Shown: positions 15,373 through 24,569 of the stretch, in pieces | Layout: the number at the start of each line of letters is the position of its first letter | Position numbering within the stretch: the stretch's first letter is position 1 | Assembly (NCBI GenBank): GCA_902766125.1 | Contig: CACXCG010000013.1 | Coordinates: forward strand, 1-55,717 | DNA: 55,717 nt | Source: an uncultured Spirochaetaceae bacterium | Lineage (GTDB): Bacteria; Spirochaetota; Spirochaetia; Treponematales; Treponemataceae | Reading direction: 5' to 3' | The notes under the pieces: generated by a model | Database searches by the model: none | The model's input: only the letters and a program-made list of their open reading frames with translations | Told to the model about the DNA's origin: nothing | Made by a program: the position numbers and the translations under genes

Positions 15373-17487
15373 TTATTTAGATATCAAAACTATCATTGAA
15401 TTTGCGGGAACAACATACCGTGACTGAGCACGCAGCTGTTCTTCATTGCCGGGAAGCATAATTGCTTCGTCCGTGTCTATTGATGTATCTGCAACGCGAT
15501 ACCAGCGCTTTCCTTCTGTAAGCGTCGGCAGGTTAACAACAACATCGTGACGGTCGGTATTGGCAGCGACATAAAAATCGTTGTCCTTACCTTCTCCACC
15601 TAAAGTGAATGCGAGGAAACGTGACAGGTTTTCCCAGTCAGGATTTGCACCGGTTGCTGAATACCACTGAATGTCGGTTGTCTGACAGCCGGCATTTGAA
15701 CCAAAGAAACATTCTCTGCGGAATACAGCGTGCTCTTTTCTGAGCATAATGGCGCGTCGGGTAAACTCAACCAGCTGAGCATTGAGCGATGCATTGCTCC
15801 AGTCAAACCAGCTTAAGTCGTTGTCCTGACAGTATGCGTTATTATTGCCCTGCTGACCTCTGCGGAATTCGTCACCACCTAAAAGCATGGGTGTACCCTG
15901 AGAGACAAGCAGTGTCAGGATAAAGTTTCGTATCTGGCGGTTACGCAGGCGTTCTATCTGCGGGTTGGCAGTAGGACCTTCGTATCCGTGGTTGTAACTC
16001 CAGTTACTGTCGGAACCGTCGCGGTTACCTTCACCGTTCTGGTCATTGTGCTTACCGTTGTAGCTTACCAGATCGTTCATGGTAAAGCCGTCATGGCAGG
16101 TAACGTAGTTTATGCTGTGCCACGGTCGTTTTCCCGAAGCAGCAAACAGATCGCTTGAACCGGAAATGCGGGTTGCAGCACCTGTAGACACATGTTCATC
16201 ACCTCGCCAGAAGCGGCGGATATCATCACGGAAACGGTCATTCCATTCTGCCCAGCGTCCAACAGGGAACCAGCCCAGTTCGTACGCTCCACCTGCATCC
16301 CACGGTTCTGCAATAATTTTTGTATTGTGAAGTACCGGATCTTCTGAAATTCGGTTTGTTAACGGAGGGAACTTTAACACCTGTCCCTGCTGACTGCGTC
16401 CCAGAATCGGAGCAAGATCAAAACGGAATCCGTCAACATGATAATCCAAAACCCAGTGGCGCAGTGAATCAATAATTAAATCACGGACCACAGGATGATT
16501 ACAGTTAACGGTGTTTCCGCAGCCGGAATAGTTCATGTAGTATTCTTTGTGCTGTTCAACCAGCGTATAGTACACGGAGTTTTCAAAGCCACGCATGCTG
16601 AATGCAATACCGTGTTCGTTTCCTTCTGCAGTATGGTTGTATACGACATCAAGAATTACTTCGATTCCCGCTTTATGCAGTTCTTTTACCAGCTGTTTGA
16701 ATTCGTTTACACAACCACCGGGAGTTTTATCTGCAGCATAGCTTGCCTTTGGTGCAAAAAACTGCATGGTACTGTAGCCCCAGTAGTTTTTCATGCGCTC
16801 GCCGGTACGAGGATTTACATTTGTGTTTTCGTATTCATCAAATTCGTGAATGGGCATAAGTTCTACTGCGGTAATGCCCAAATGTTTTAAGTAAGGAATT
16901 TTTTCTATAAAGCCACGGTATGTTCCCGGGGCACTTACGCCCGCATCACGGCCTGCAGTAAAGCCTTTGACATGCACTTCGTAAATGACAGAATCTTTGA
17001 GCGGACGGTTTATAGGTTTGTCCCCTTCCCAGTCGAACGCTGCATCGTCAATGACAACACACTTAGGGAATAAGCGTGAGTGATTCTGAAACAGCTCTAT
17101 GTCCATCTTGTCAACGGGAGTCTTATAGGTTGGCGGAAGATTTTTAAACAGCGAAACAGGGGTCAGCGCCTTTGCATAGGGATCAGTCAAAAACTGATGG
17201 AAATTAAAACGATGACCTTCAAACGGTTCAAACGGACCGTCTACCTGATACATGTACAGCGCACCTGCATTTACGCCAGGCACAAACACATGCCACACAT
17301 CACCGGTGCGGTTCTGCTGAGGATCAAGCTCGATCTGTGCATACGGCTCACTGTCTTCTGAAGCGCGGAATAAGTCAAGCACGACTTTAGTTCCGTTCCT
17401 GCTGAATACTGCAAAATTAACGCCGCCGTCGCGTACCGTCGCTCCTAAGGGGAACGGATTGCCCGGCAATACAGTTAGTGCTTCCAT
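15373..17487 (-). CDS. glgX: Glycogen debranching enzyme GlgX (isoamylase type, GH13/CBM48)
   Basis: Hydrolyses alpha-1,6 branch points of glycogen limit dextrins. The start is set at ATG 17487 (MEALTVLPGNPFPLG), giving 704 residues; the frame is open upstream, but TATAAT lies across 17500-17495 and an upstream ATG overlaps that box. Residues about 10-110 form the CBM48 domain ('GGVNFAVFSRNGTKV'). The GH13 barrel shows 'DVVYNHTAEG', 'DGFRFDLAPILG' (catalytic Asp), 'IIAEPWDAGG' (acid/base Glu) and 'VTCHDGFTMND' (transition-state Asp). glgP follows after 18 bp. The leader would be absent or one nucleotide long. Confidence 0.95.
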   Translation of the reverse strand: MEALTVLPGNPFPLGATVRDGGVNFAVFSRNGTKVVLDLFRASEDSEPYAQIELDPQQNRTGDVWHVFVPGVNAGALYMYQVDGPFEPFEGHRFNFHQFLTDPYAKALTPVSLFKNLPPTYKTPVDKMDIELFQNHSRLFPKCVVIDDAAFDWEGDKPINRPLKDSVIYEVHVKGFTAGRDAGVSAPGTYRGFIEKIPYLKHLGITAVELMPIHEFDEYENTNVNPRTGERMKNYWGYSTMQFFAPKASYAADKTPGGCVNEFKQLVKELHKAGIEVILDVVYNHTAEGNEHGIAFSMRGFENSVYYTLVEQHKEYYMNYSGCGNTVNCNHPVVRDLIIDSLRHWVLDYHVDGFRFDLAPILGRSQQGQVLKFPPLTNRISEDPVLHNTKIIAEPWDAGGAYELGWFPVGRWAEWNDRFRDDIRRFWRGDEHVSTGAATRISGSSDLFAASGKRPWHSINYVTCHDGFTMNDLVSYNGKHNDQNGEGNRDGSDSNWSYNHGYEGPTANPQIERLRNRQIRNFILTLLVSQGTPMLLGGDEFRRGQQGNNNAYCQDNDLSWFDWSNASLNAQLVEFTRRAIMLRKEHAVFRRECFFGSNAGCQTTDIQWYSATGANPDWENLSRFLAFTLGGEGKDNDFYVAANTDRHDVVVNLPTLTEGKRWYRVADTSIDTDEAIMLPGNEEQLRAQSRYVVPANSMIVLISK

Positions 17488-17494
17488 AACTGCC

Positions 17495-17523
17495 ATTATA
17501 ACAGATAATGCAAGATTTTTCCA
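17495..17523 (-). promoter_or_regulatory. Leaderless-type promoter of glgX-glgP
   Basis: TATAAT (17500-17495) ends 7 bp before ATG 17487; the -35 position 17 bp upstream is poor (TGGAAA). No Shine-Dalgarno precedes the ATG. Confidence 0.5.
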
Positions 17524-17560
17524 CAAAAATTTCAAGAATTTTTTGAATTTAAGAATATTT

Positions 17561-19792
17561 TCAGAAACGAAGTTTTTTGAACAGACGCTCAAGATTCGTG
17601 TTGAAATCGTCGGTTGCTTCACGAAGTTCACGAAGGAATGAGTTGTCACCCATTGTTCCCAGAACCGCTTCTACTTCGTCTTTATTGCGGAAAGTAATGG
17701 AACGGAAGAAATCAGTATAATCCTTTGAACGGGATGCAATGGAAGATTCAAGCATTTCCATTGACACATACGCAACGTCGCTGGTTATATCGGCAAAGAT
17801 TTCTGTTGTAAAGTCACGCAGGGGGCGCTCATACAGCGTTTCAAACACATACAGAGCATAGCGTGCCTTGTAATCAATGTAATTTTTCTGACAGTCATCA
17901 TAGAAAGTATGCACTTCCTTCCAGGTATTGATTGACTTTTCAACTATGTGGCCAAACAGTTCCTGCACTTTCTGCTCGGGAATAATCTGTCCGCCGGCGT
18001 TAACCCATTCTGTAAAAAGCGGAATCGTTTCTATGCGTTCCAGATCTTCGTTTTCAAGACTTTCTTTTCCGTTAAATGAACACCAGGTAATAAGACAGTC
18101 TGCAGCAAAATATTTTAAGATGCGGCGGTAGGCACGGTATCCCTGAAGCGGTTTGTAAATAAGTGCCCCTGACTTTTTCTGGCAGCGGTCATCGGAAAGT
18201 AAAAACTGTGTATACTGCGCATGGTGCAAAAAGTCTTTGGCAATTCTAAGTCCTTCCTGTTCCGAAGAAGCAGCAAACGCTTTCTGTCTGAACGACTGAA
18301 CAACTTCCGGTTCTGCATTACGGACAGTCATTTTCTGCATGGTATCGTTATCAAGCAAAAGCCAGCGGTAAGTCAGCTGAATGATGCGGTCAAGAGACAG
18401 AACAACTTCCTGCATGGTATCCGGTGCAAGCGGGTCTGTTTCTATGTGCTGAACTTTTACCACGCGCTTATCACGGGCAGCAAACTTAAAGCGGTTACGC
18501 TCAATGGCAAACATGTTGTACAAAAACCAGTATGCCGGAATAATGTGAACACTGCCGTCTTCCGGACTTGCGGCAACAAGACTGAACGGATAGGTTATGT
18601 TAAGTTCATTCTTATAGCTTCCCTTTGCAACCAGTACAAAAGAAGCAAAGCGTGAATCATACTTGAAGTCACAGCACAGACCGGGCCAGAATCCGCGGCC
18701 TGCAATCATCTCACCGTCAGGAGAGCGTGAATTATGGTTACTTCCGATTGTTGCGGCAGAAGCAATGTTACTCTGTCCCTGCAGCGTTGCGGCAATAAGG
18801 AACGAAGAGTTGTGATGCTGTTCGTGGAACGGGAAGATAAGGTTGTTCAAAAGCTCACAGCAGGAAACCGTAGAATTGTCGCCCAGCACCGAGTTCAAAA
18901 GCCGTGCACCGTATTTAAGCTGACAGTTACGGCCTATGACAAAGCGGACTGCCACTGCCTGATAGAACACGCGGCTTCCAAAACCCATAATGCCGTTAAC
19001 CAGTTCAACACCTTCACCAATCTGACTTGGTTCTTCGGGAGAAGACAGCACGGTAATGTTCTTAAGCTTGAAGGCACCTTTGATATAGGCATCGTTTCCG
19101 ATTTTTGCGTCTTTGATAAGCGTACAGTTTTTAATGACTGCATCATCGCTTACGATTCCATATGTGGGAGTCGTTTTGTCGTTTCCGTTTTCGGTAAGTT
19201 CTACAAAGCGGGACATGAGTGCTTTGTTTTCACGGTAGCGTGACCACAAAAAAGCATCTGCGGGAATCATGCTTTCAAAGGGAAGCACCGAACGGTTACC
19301 GTTTTCATTTCCCACACCTATCCAGATACGGACATCTTCTTCTTCACCCTGCTTAAGGACACCGTTACCGAATTTTGAGTGTGTAGTACAGGACATTTCC
19401 TGAATGTTAAAAAGCATGACGCGGTTACCGATGCGGTAATTCACCAGATAACTTACATTGTTAACCACGCAGTCGTCTCCCAGACAGACACGGCTTAACA
19501 TGGAACGGTACACACCGGTATTCAGTTCAAGATCGTGATATCTTAAGCTTGCATGGCGTACGGTGCCCAGAACGACCCAGCCGTCAAATTCACTCTGAAC
19601 AATGCATTCCGGGTCAAACTGTCCTTCCCCTTCAGAAACATAGACGTTATTCCAGTCAGGATCAGATGAAATGTTACGGTTTTTAACCAGCACTGCAATT
19701 TCTTCCGCAGTAAGATGACGCTTTTTGTCTAAAAGCTCTGCGGGCGGCTTGAGTGACTGTGCTAAGTTTGGCGTAAGGCTTACCGTTACCAT
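17561..19792 (-). CDS. DUF4954-type protein with left-handed beta-helix (hexapeptide) repeats, function unknown
   Basis: A 743-residue cytoplasmic protein. The centre (about residues 90-390) has hexapeptide-like repeats of the left-handed beta-helix kind found in sugar nucleotidyltransferases and acyltransferases ('VNNVSYLVNYRIGNRVML', 'IKNCTLIKDAKIGNDAYIKG', 'IGRNCQLKYGARLLNSVLG'). 'IASAATIGSNHNSRSPDGE' is characteristic of the DUF4954 family of Bacteroidetes and spirochetes. The C-terminal ~350 residues are alpha-helical. I see no nucleotide-binding signature for a pyrophosphorylase, so the activity is unknown. It sits upstream of glgX on the same strand, but glgX has its own promoter. Start: TATAAT is exactly 6 bp before ATG 19792. 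Confidence 0.75.
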   Translation of the reverse strand: MVTVSLTPNLAQSLKPPAELLDKKRHLTAEEIAVLVKNRNISSDPDWNNVYVSEGEGQFDPECIVQSEFDGWVVLGTVRHASLRYHDLELNTGVYRSMLSRVCLGDDCVVNNVSYLVNYRIGNRVMLFNIQEMSCTTHSKFGNGVLKQGEEEDVRIWIGVGNENGNRSVLPFESMIPADAFLWSRYRENKALMSRFVELTENGNDKTTPTYGIVSDDAVIKNCTLIKDAKIGNDAYIKGAFKLKNITVLSSPEEPSQIGEGVELVNGIMGFGSRVFYQAVAVRFVIGRNCQLKYGARLLNSVLGDNSTVSCCELLNNLIFPFHEQHHNSSFLIAATLQGQSNIASAATIGSNHNSRSPDGEMIAGRGFWPGLCCDFKYDSRFASFVLVAKGSYKNELNITYPFSLVAASPEDGSVHIIPAYWFLYNMFAIERNRFKFAARDKRVVKVQHIETDPLAPDTMQEVVLSLDRIIQLTYRWLLLDNDTMQKMTVRNAEPEVVQSFRQKAFAASSEQEGLRIAKDFLHHAQYTQFLLSDDRCQKKSGALIYKPLQGYRAYRRILKYFAADCLITWCSFNGKESLENEDLERIETIPLFTEWVNAGGQIIPEQKVQELFGHIVEKSINTWKEVHTFYDDCQKNYIDYKARYALYVFETLYERPLRDFTTEIFADITSDVAYVSMEMLESSIASRSKDYTDFFRSITFRNKDEVEAVLGTMGDNSFLRELREATDDFNTNLERLFKKLRF

Positions 19793-19798
19793 ATCTCC

Positions 19799-19827
19799 AT
19801 TATATGCAGTACAGACACTTTATGCAA
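19799..19827 (-). promoter_or_regulatory. Leaderless-type promoter of the DUF4954 gene
   Basis: On the minus strand TTGCAT (19827-19822), 17 bp, TATAAT (19804-19799), then GGAGAT and ATG 19792. It interleaves with the divergent promoter of the M16-like gene. Confidence 0.7.
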
Positions 19828-19840
19828 TAAGTGCTATACT
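19812..19840 (+). promoter_or_regulatory. Near-leaderless promoter of the M16-like gene
   Basis: CAGACA (19812-19817, four of six consensus bases), 17 bp, TATACT (19835-19840), then 7 bp to ATG 19848. GGAG in the spacer could act as a Shine-Dalgarno only if transcription began further upstream. Confidence 0.5.
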
Positions 19841-19847
19841 GGAGCCT

Positions 19848-22640
19848 ATGAGAAAAAAGCTTACTGTCATAGCTGCATTCTGTGTTTTCGCACTTTGCTC
19901 TGCATTTTCTGCAGATCCTTTTGCAACATATACGCTTTCTAACGGACTTACGGTTTTTGTAAAAGAAGATCAGTCGGTTGCGGTTACCACCATAGAACTT
20001 GCCTTGCGCGCAGGCTATTCATCGCAGACGGTAAACGATGCAGGCATTGCTCCGCTGTATGTGCGTCTTGTCCGCGAACAGTCAGGCAACAGTATACGTG
20101 CAGCCTGTAATGCTGACAGTGCAACGTATGCAATAACAGCTGCTCCTTCAAAAACAGAAGCTGCCCTTAACACGCTTGCTCAGTCCTGCATCTTTACTTC
20201 CTTTGATGACAGTTTTATACAGAACACCTACGAAACTTTTAGTGCAGAACTTTCTGCATACGAACAGACTGCAACCGGCCTGATTAACAGTGCAATCGAT
20301 TCCCGCGTATTTTCACAAAAACCCTGGAAACAGGATTCGGGAGTCTACCCTGCAGCATTTGCACAGTATTCTCCGGAAGAAATACGGACGCTCGTTACCA
20401 TGTTACGCGAACGGCTGTATGTCCCGAACAACGCTGCCCTTTTTATTACGACACCGCTCAGCGCAGATGCCATTCTTCAGATGGTGCAGAAGCAGTTTGG
20501 CGCATGGCAGAAAAATGAAGTCTACACACCGGAAGACATCACGCTTACAAAAGAAAGCAAACGCAAGTTTGTTGTAACCGATGATTCTTTTTCTGAAGAA
20601 CTGACACAGATAGTCGTTCAGTTTGTAACGCTCAGTGCAAGTCAGGCAGACACACTTTCTGCAGCCTTCAATGCATTACAGTCACCGTACACCACACTGC
20701 TGCTTTCTGACCCGCTTGTTGCATTACGTTCAGAAGCATATCTTGCCTGTTCAAGCACACAACGCGGAGGAAATGCACGGCTTATTCTTCAGGCACTGAT
20801 GGAACAGCCCTACTCGTTTGCACAGCCGGAAGACGGACAAAAAGCAGATACTTCTTCTGCTTCACAGGCAGAACAGTTTGTTTCACTTGCAAAACAGGCA
20901 GCTCACTTAACGCGCAGACAGCTGATTGCTTCCCAGGCTCAGGTTCAGGCTTCATACAAAAGCACCATGGGAAATTCCGTTCAGGCAATGCAGGTTCTGT
21001 GTGATTTCTGGGCACACGATGCAGGATACGGAACAGGCGGTTTTTACGAACGGTTTTTAGACATGCAGACAGCCACGTTTAATCTTTCACATACGGAACT
21101 TGCACAGGCAGTTGATGCAGAAAATCCATTCGTCTTTGTTCTTATAAATACTAAAACCTACGAAGCACAGAAACAGGCATTTGACGACGCAGGATGGACG
21201 CTCGTAACTCATGACAGTGCAGCCTGGTATACGCAGCGGGAACTCAAACAGTTTTCTCAAGGGTTAAAAGACAAAATCCTCAGACAGGCTCTCAACCAGC
21301 AGGCACAGATGTATTTTGCTGATGATGCACTTACCGATGCCCAGCGTTTTTATGCGGTCAACAAAAATCAGTTTTACAGTACCACGCTTACAAACGGAAT
21401 TCCGCTTACCGTAAAATCAAGTCCTGACTCTCAGACCGTAACGGTTTCTCTTGCCATTCAGGGAGGAGAACTCAGTTCTTCTTCGGGAACAAAAAACGGA
21501 AACACGGCATACCTCAGAACCATTTTAGTAAATGCCTTTGCAACAAATATTCAGGCAGAAATAAATAACCTCCGCCTTAAAAATGCGTTTATCGGTCAGA
21601 CACAGATCAAAGCCTGGACAGAAGAAACAGTTTCCTACATTACCATTCAGTGCAGCAAAGAAGACCTTGAAGCCTGTCTTACCGCAACCTGTAACGCTGT
21701 CGTGTTCGGAGAAATTACTCCGGTTATGGCAGACAATCTGGTATACGAACAGAAAGCAGAAGTCGGTCAGTACACGCAGAGCACAAAAAATCAGCTTAAG
21801 ATGCAGGCCCTTTCATATTTGTTCCACGGAACGGATTACCAGAGACTGTACGACACCAATGCAACGGTACTGGGTAACGCACAGTACAATCTTGTTTCAC
21901 TTGCATACACACAGTTACTTGATGCGGCACTGTATTCAATTGTCATGACAGGAGACATAGATTCGCAGACGGCACTGACGCTTTCACAAAAAACCTTTGG
22001 TGCACTTAAAGAACAGACTGTACGCCGTCCCTATGCAGAAGTACCCTATCCTGATTTTTCTTCGGGAACATACAAAGCACAGCTGAATCACACGTTTACG
22101 ACAGACATGCCGGCAGAACTTGCAAGCGAAGATTCTCCCATACTGATTCCCACGACAGAGTTTTCTGATCCGGTCATCATATTCTTCAGTGCTCCCCGAC
22201 TTGCCTCTGAACGGCAGGTGTTGAATGCACTTGTGTACTCCATTGCAAACCTTATGCAAAAAGAACTGGAACAAACCGTTACCGCAGAAAACGCAAGCGC
22301 TCAGCTTCCGTGTGCAAGCGTGAGTGTTGATGCAATTTTACATACTGATGCATTTGACAGTGCATATCAGAGCGCACGGACACAGCTTATAGAAATGCTT
22401 TCTAAAAAAACGGAACAGACGCTTATTACTGACTGGATTGTACAGGCCTTTTCTGATACGACTACAAATGAAGGAACGGCACAGCTGATTCAGGAAGGAA
22501 TCCGTACAGGAAATGAAGCTCAGTATCTGGAAGACTATCTGTTTTTGGAAACGCTGACACAGGCAGAACTTTTGTACTATGCCCAGACGCTGCTTCCGTC
22601 ACATCCGTTTACCGCATACTCGAAGGACTCACAGAGATAG
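19848..22640 (+). CDS. Secreted tandem M16-like (insulinase fold) protein lacking the zinc motif
   Basis: 930 residues from ATG 19848. A signal peptide is evident (MRKKLTVIAAFCVFALCSAFSA). The mature protein begins 'YTLSNGLTVFVKEDQ', the standard opening of M16 peptidases, and a second copy of this opening lies near residue 523 ('TTLTNGIPLTVKSSPDSQ'). The protein therefore has two M16-type halves. In an active M16 enzyme the region after 'GYSSQTVNDAGIA' should contain HxxEH; here it reads PLYVR, and the second half has no HxxEH either. I infer a non-catalytic periplasmic or surface protein that keeps the M16 fold, perhaps for binding. Its 3' end overlaps the convergent 5-FCL gene by 32 bp. 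Confidence 0.75.
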   Translation: MRKKLTVIAAFCVFALCSAFSADPFATYTLSNGLTVFVKEDQSVAVTTIELALRAGYSSQTVNDAGIAPLYVRLVREQSGNSIRAACNADSATYAITAAPSKTEAALNTLAQSCIFTSFDDSFIQNTYETFSAELSAYEQTATGLINSAIDSRVFSQKPWKQDSGVYPAAFAQYSPEEIRTLVTMLRERLYVPNNAALFITTPLSADAILQMVQKQFGAWQKNEVYTPEDITLTKESKRKFVVTDDSFSEELTQIVVQFVTLSASQADTLSAAFNALQSPYTTLLLSDPLVALRSEAYLACSSTQRGGNARLILQALMEQPYSFAQPEDGQKADTSSASQAEQFVSLAKQAAHLTRRQLIASQAQVQASYKSTMGNSVQAMQVLCDFWAHDAGYGTGGFYERFLDMQTATFNLSHTELAQAVDAENPFVFVLINTKTYEAQKQAFDDAGWTLVTHDSAAWYTQRELKQFSQGLKDKILRQALNQQAQMYFADDALTDAQRFYAVNKNQFYSTTLTNGIPLTVKSSPDSQTVTVSLAIQGGELSSSSGTKNGNTAYLRTILVNAFATNIQAEINNLRLKNAFIGQTQIKAWTEETVSYITIQCSKEDLEACLTATCNAVVFGEITPVMADNLVYEQKAEVGQYTQSTKNQLKMQALSYLFHGTDYQRLYDTNATVLGNAQYNLVSLAYTQLLDAALYSIVMTGDIDSQTALTLSQKTFGALKEQTVRRPYAEVPYPDFSSGTYKAQLNHTFTTDMPAELASEDSPILIPTTEFSDPVIIFFSAPRLASERQVLNALVYSIANLMQKELEQTVTAENASAQLPCASVSVDAILHTDAFDSAYQSARTQLIEMLSKKTEQTLITDWIVQAFSDTTTNEGTAQLIQEGIRTGNEAQYLEDYLFLETLTQAELLYYAQTLLPSHPFTAYSKDSQR

Positions 22641-23232
22641 CATCAAGGCGCATATCGTACGCTTTACAGGGAATGTCATCACACAGCTGCACGTCAAAGC
22701 ATACGCCCATTGCAAACGAAGGAATATGCTGTACTTTTAATTCAGATAAAAATCCGTCGTAATAGCCTTTTCCCCTTCCCAAGCGCTTACCGTCTTTTGT
22801 AAACGCAAGCCCCGGAACCAGAATCAGAATATCGCCATCGCCCGAAAAAGATTGTGCATGAAATTTTTCAAGCCGCATGACATTGGGTTCTTTGCACAGA
22901 ACACCCTGCACCAGCTGATTGGTAATCGGACGATTTTTGTTCATGACATAAAACTCAAGGGAGTTTCGCATTGTACCGTCATCTTCGAGGTGACAGACAC
23001 ACTTGGGAACGGCTAAGACTTTGTCGCTTTCCAAGACCGCTTCGTTTACTGCAGAAACATCAAGTTCATTCAAGAGCGGAATATACGACAAAACTGCACG
23101 CGCATTTTTGTACTGCTGCAAATTCAGAATTTCCTGGCAGACTGCAAGCGACAGTTCTTTCTGCATTTCTTTGGGAATTCCTGAGAGCCTGGATTTTACC
23201 ATCTGCCTAAGCTGATTTTTACTATCTTCCAT
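22609..23232 (-). CDS. 5-formyltetrahydrofolate cyclo-ligase
   Basis: Converts 5-formyl-THF to 5,10-methenyl-THF using ATP, returning stored folate to one-carbon metabolism. From ATG 23232 (MEDSKNQLRQMVKSRLSG) it has 207 residues, normal for the family; the frame is open upstream, but TATACT stands exactly 6 bp before this ATG. The family signature 'LVPGLAFTKDGKRLGRGKGYYDGFL' region (about 141-165) contains the nucleotide-binding basic loop. Also typical are 'VLSYIPLLNELDV' and 'FAMGVCFDVQL'. GlyA, a source of one-carbon units, is encoded elsewhere in the window. The 3' end overlaps the convergent M16-like gene. Confidence 0.9.
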   Translation of the reverse strand: MEDSKNQLRQMVKSRLSGIPKEMQKELSLAVCQEILNLQQYKNARAVLSYIPLLNELDVSAVNEAVLESDKVLAVPKCVCHLEDDGTMRNSLEFYVMNKNRPITNQLVQGVLCKEPNVMRLEKFHAQSFSGDGDILILVPGLAFTKDGKRLGRGKGYYDGFLSELKVQHIPSFAMGVCFDVQLCDDIPCKAYDMRLDAISVSPSSMR

Positions 23233-23238
23233 ACACAC

Positions 23239-23267
23239 AGTATAGCATATCTTAAAGATTGTGTCTT
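23239..23267 (-). promoter_or_regulatory. Leaderless-type promoter of the 5-FCL gene
   Basis: On the minus strand AAGACA (23267-23262), 17 bp, TATACT (23244-23239), then 6 bp to ATG 23232. Its -35 box overlaps the -35 box of the divergent dGTPase promoter. Confidence 0.65.
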
Positions 23268-23294
23268 GCAGATTCTGCATTTTTGCCGTACACT
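23266..23294 (+). promoter_or_regulatory. Leaderless-type promoter of the dGTPase-like gene
   Basis: TTGCAG (23266-23271), 17 bp, TACACT (23289-23294), then 6 bp to ATG 23301. No Shine-Dalgarno is present. Confidence 0.7.
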
Positions 23295-23300
23295 GAACGC

Positions 23301-24566
23301 ATGGAACAGACCTTTTCCAGCGTACGCATGGATGAAAACAACGCAAAATGGCAGCAGAGTGTTACCCGCGAAAACTCGCTGTATAAACGCAACAACGGAA
23401 TACGTTCTGAATTTGAACGCGACTACACACGCCTTTTACATTCTCAAGGCTTCAGCAGACTTAAGCATAAGACGCAGGTGTTCTTTGCCCCGCACAATGA
23501 CCACACCTGTACCCGCATGGAACACGTACTGCATGTTGCAAGCGTAAGCAGCACTATTGCAAAATACATGGGACTCAACTCAGAACTGACACAGGCAATT
23601 GCAATCGGTCACGACATAGGACATGCTCCGTTTGGTCACACCGGAGAAGACATTCTGAACTCCCTTATGCAGCCAAAGGAAAAATCAGAAACCAAATCAG
23701 TAAAAAAATTCTGGCATGAACGCAACAGCCTGTTCTTTGCAGATTATATAGAAACGTTAAGCGACCCCAACGGTGTGCATAAAAATCTTGACCTGACGTA
23801 TGCGGTACGCGACGGACTTATCTGCCACTGCGGAGAAATAGACCAGCAGGGAATAAAACCGCGCGACAATGCAATGGATTTGTATGACATCAAAAAACCG
23901 GGAGCAGTTCAGCCGTTTACCTGGGAAGGCTGCGTTGTAAAGGTAAGCGATAAGATTGCATTTATTGGACGCGACATAGAAGATGCCCGTGCTTACCACA
24001 TTCTGGACATGGGAAGTTACCGCGAATTACGGCAGCTGGTTGCAGAAACACTGGGCTTTACTCCCCGCATCAGAAGCGGAAGGGCAATCAATACAACCGT
24101 TTTAATGAACGACATGATCGTAGACTTGTGCGAACACAGTTCTCCGGAAAACGGAATCTGTTTCAGCGAGGCATATTTTAATTTTATAAAGGAATTAAAA
24201 AAATTCTGCTTCAGCAATATTTACAATCACTGGCGGCTTGTTGAATTCCAGCAGTATGCAGAATCAGTTCTGGGCTGCATTTACCGCACGCTCATTAAAA
24301 CTCAGCCGTATGCAAAAAGCGGACGCATTGCTTCCTGCCTGCGCTACTATCCGCAGTTAAGTGCTACCTTTGAAGACTGGCTTACACGGTACACAAATTA
24401 CGCACCGCGCAACGAACGGGACAAAAAGAAACTGATGCGCTATGAAACAAAGGAAGTGTTTAACGTGGATGACTGGGAAAGCTATCAGAAATGCATCATC
24501 GAATACATTTCAGGAATGACAGATTCTTTTGCCATCCACGCATTTGAAGAAATTATTTCTTTCTAG
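23301..24566 (+). CDS. dgt: dGTPase-like HD-domain triphosphohydrolase
   Basis: Predicted to hydrolyse dNTPs (classically dGTP) to the nucleoside and triphosphate. From ATG 23301 there are 421 residues. The HD metal site is clear: 'RMEHVLHVASVSSTIA' (first His), 'AIAIGHDIGHAPFGHTGE' (HD pair) and a later Asp region 'KVSDKIAFIGRDIEDA'. 'NNGIRSEFERDYTRLLHSQGF' region at residues 33-53 is the usual N-terminal signature of the dGTPase family. The substrate range cannot be told from sequence, and the symbol is assigned by family. The start is chosen by the -10 box spacing; the upstream in-frame extension would run through the promoter. Confidence 0.88.
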   Translation: MEQTFSSVRMDENNAKWQQSVTRENSLYKRNNGIRSEFERDYTRLLHSQGFSRLKHKTQVFFAPHNDHTCTRMEHVLHVASVSSTIAKYMGLNSELTQAIAIGHDIGHAPFGHTGEDILNSLMQPKEKSETKSVKKFWHERNSLFFADYIETLSDPNGVHKNLDLTYAVRDGLICHCGEIDQQGIKPRDNAMDLYDIKKPGAVQPFTWEGCVVKVSDKIAFIGRDIEDARAYHILDMGSYRELRQLVAETLGFTPRIRSGRAINTTVLMNDMIVDLCEHSSPENGICFSEAYFNFIKELKKFCFSNIYNHWRLVEFQQYAESVLGCIYRTLIKTQPYAKSGRIASCLRYYPQLSATFEDWLTRYTNYAPRNERDKKKLMRYETKEVFNVDDWESYQKCIIEYISGMTDSFAIHAFEEIISF

Positions 24567-24569
24567 AAA

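Noticed and set aside
15373..17649. GlgX start at 17649
   Set aside because: The extra 54 codons cross the -10 box and the intergenic region; GlgX homology begins at MEALTVLPG.
22609..23346. Longer 5-FCL start at 23346
   Set aside because: The extension MRCFHPCVRW runs through the promoter and into the divergent dGTPase gene; ATG 23232 has TATACT 6 bp upstream and matches family length.
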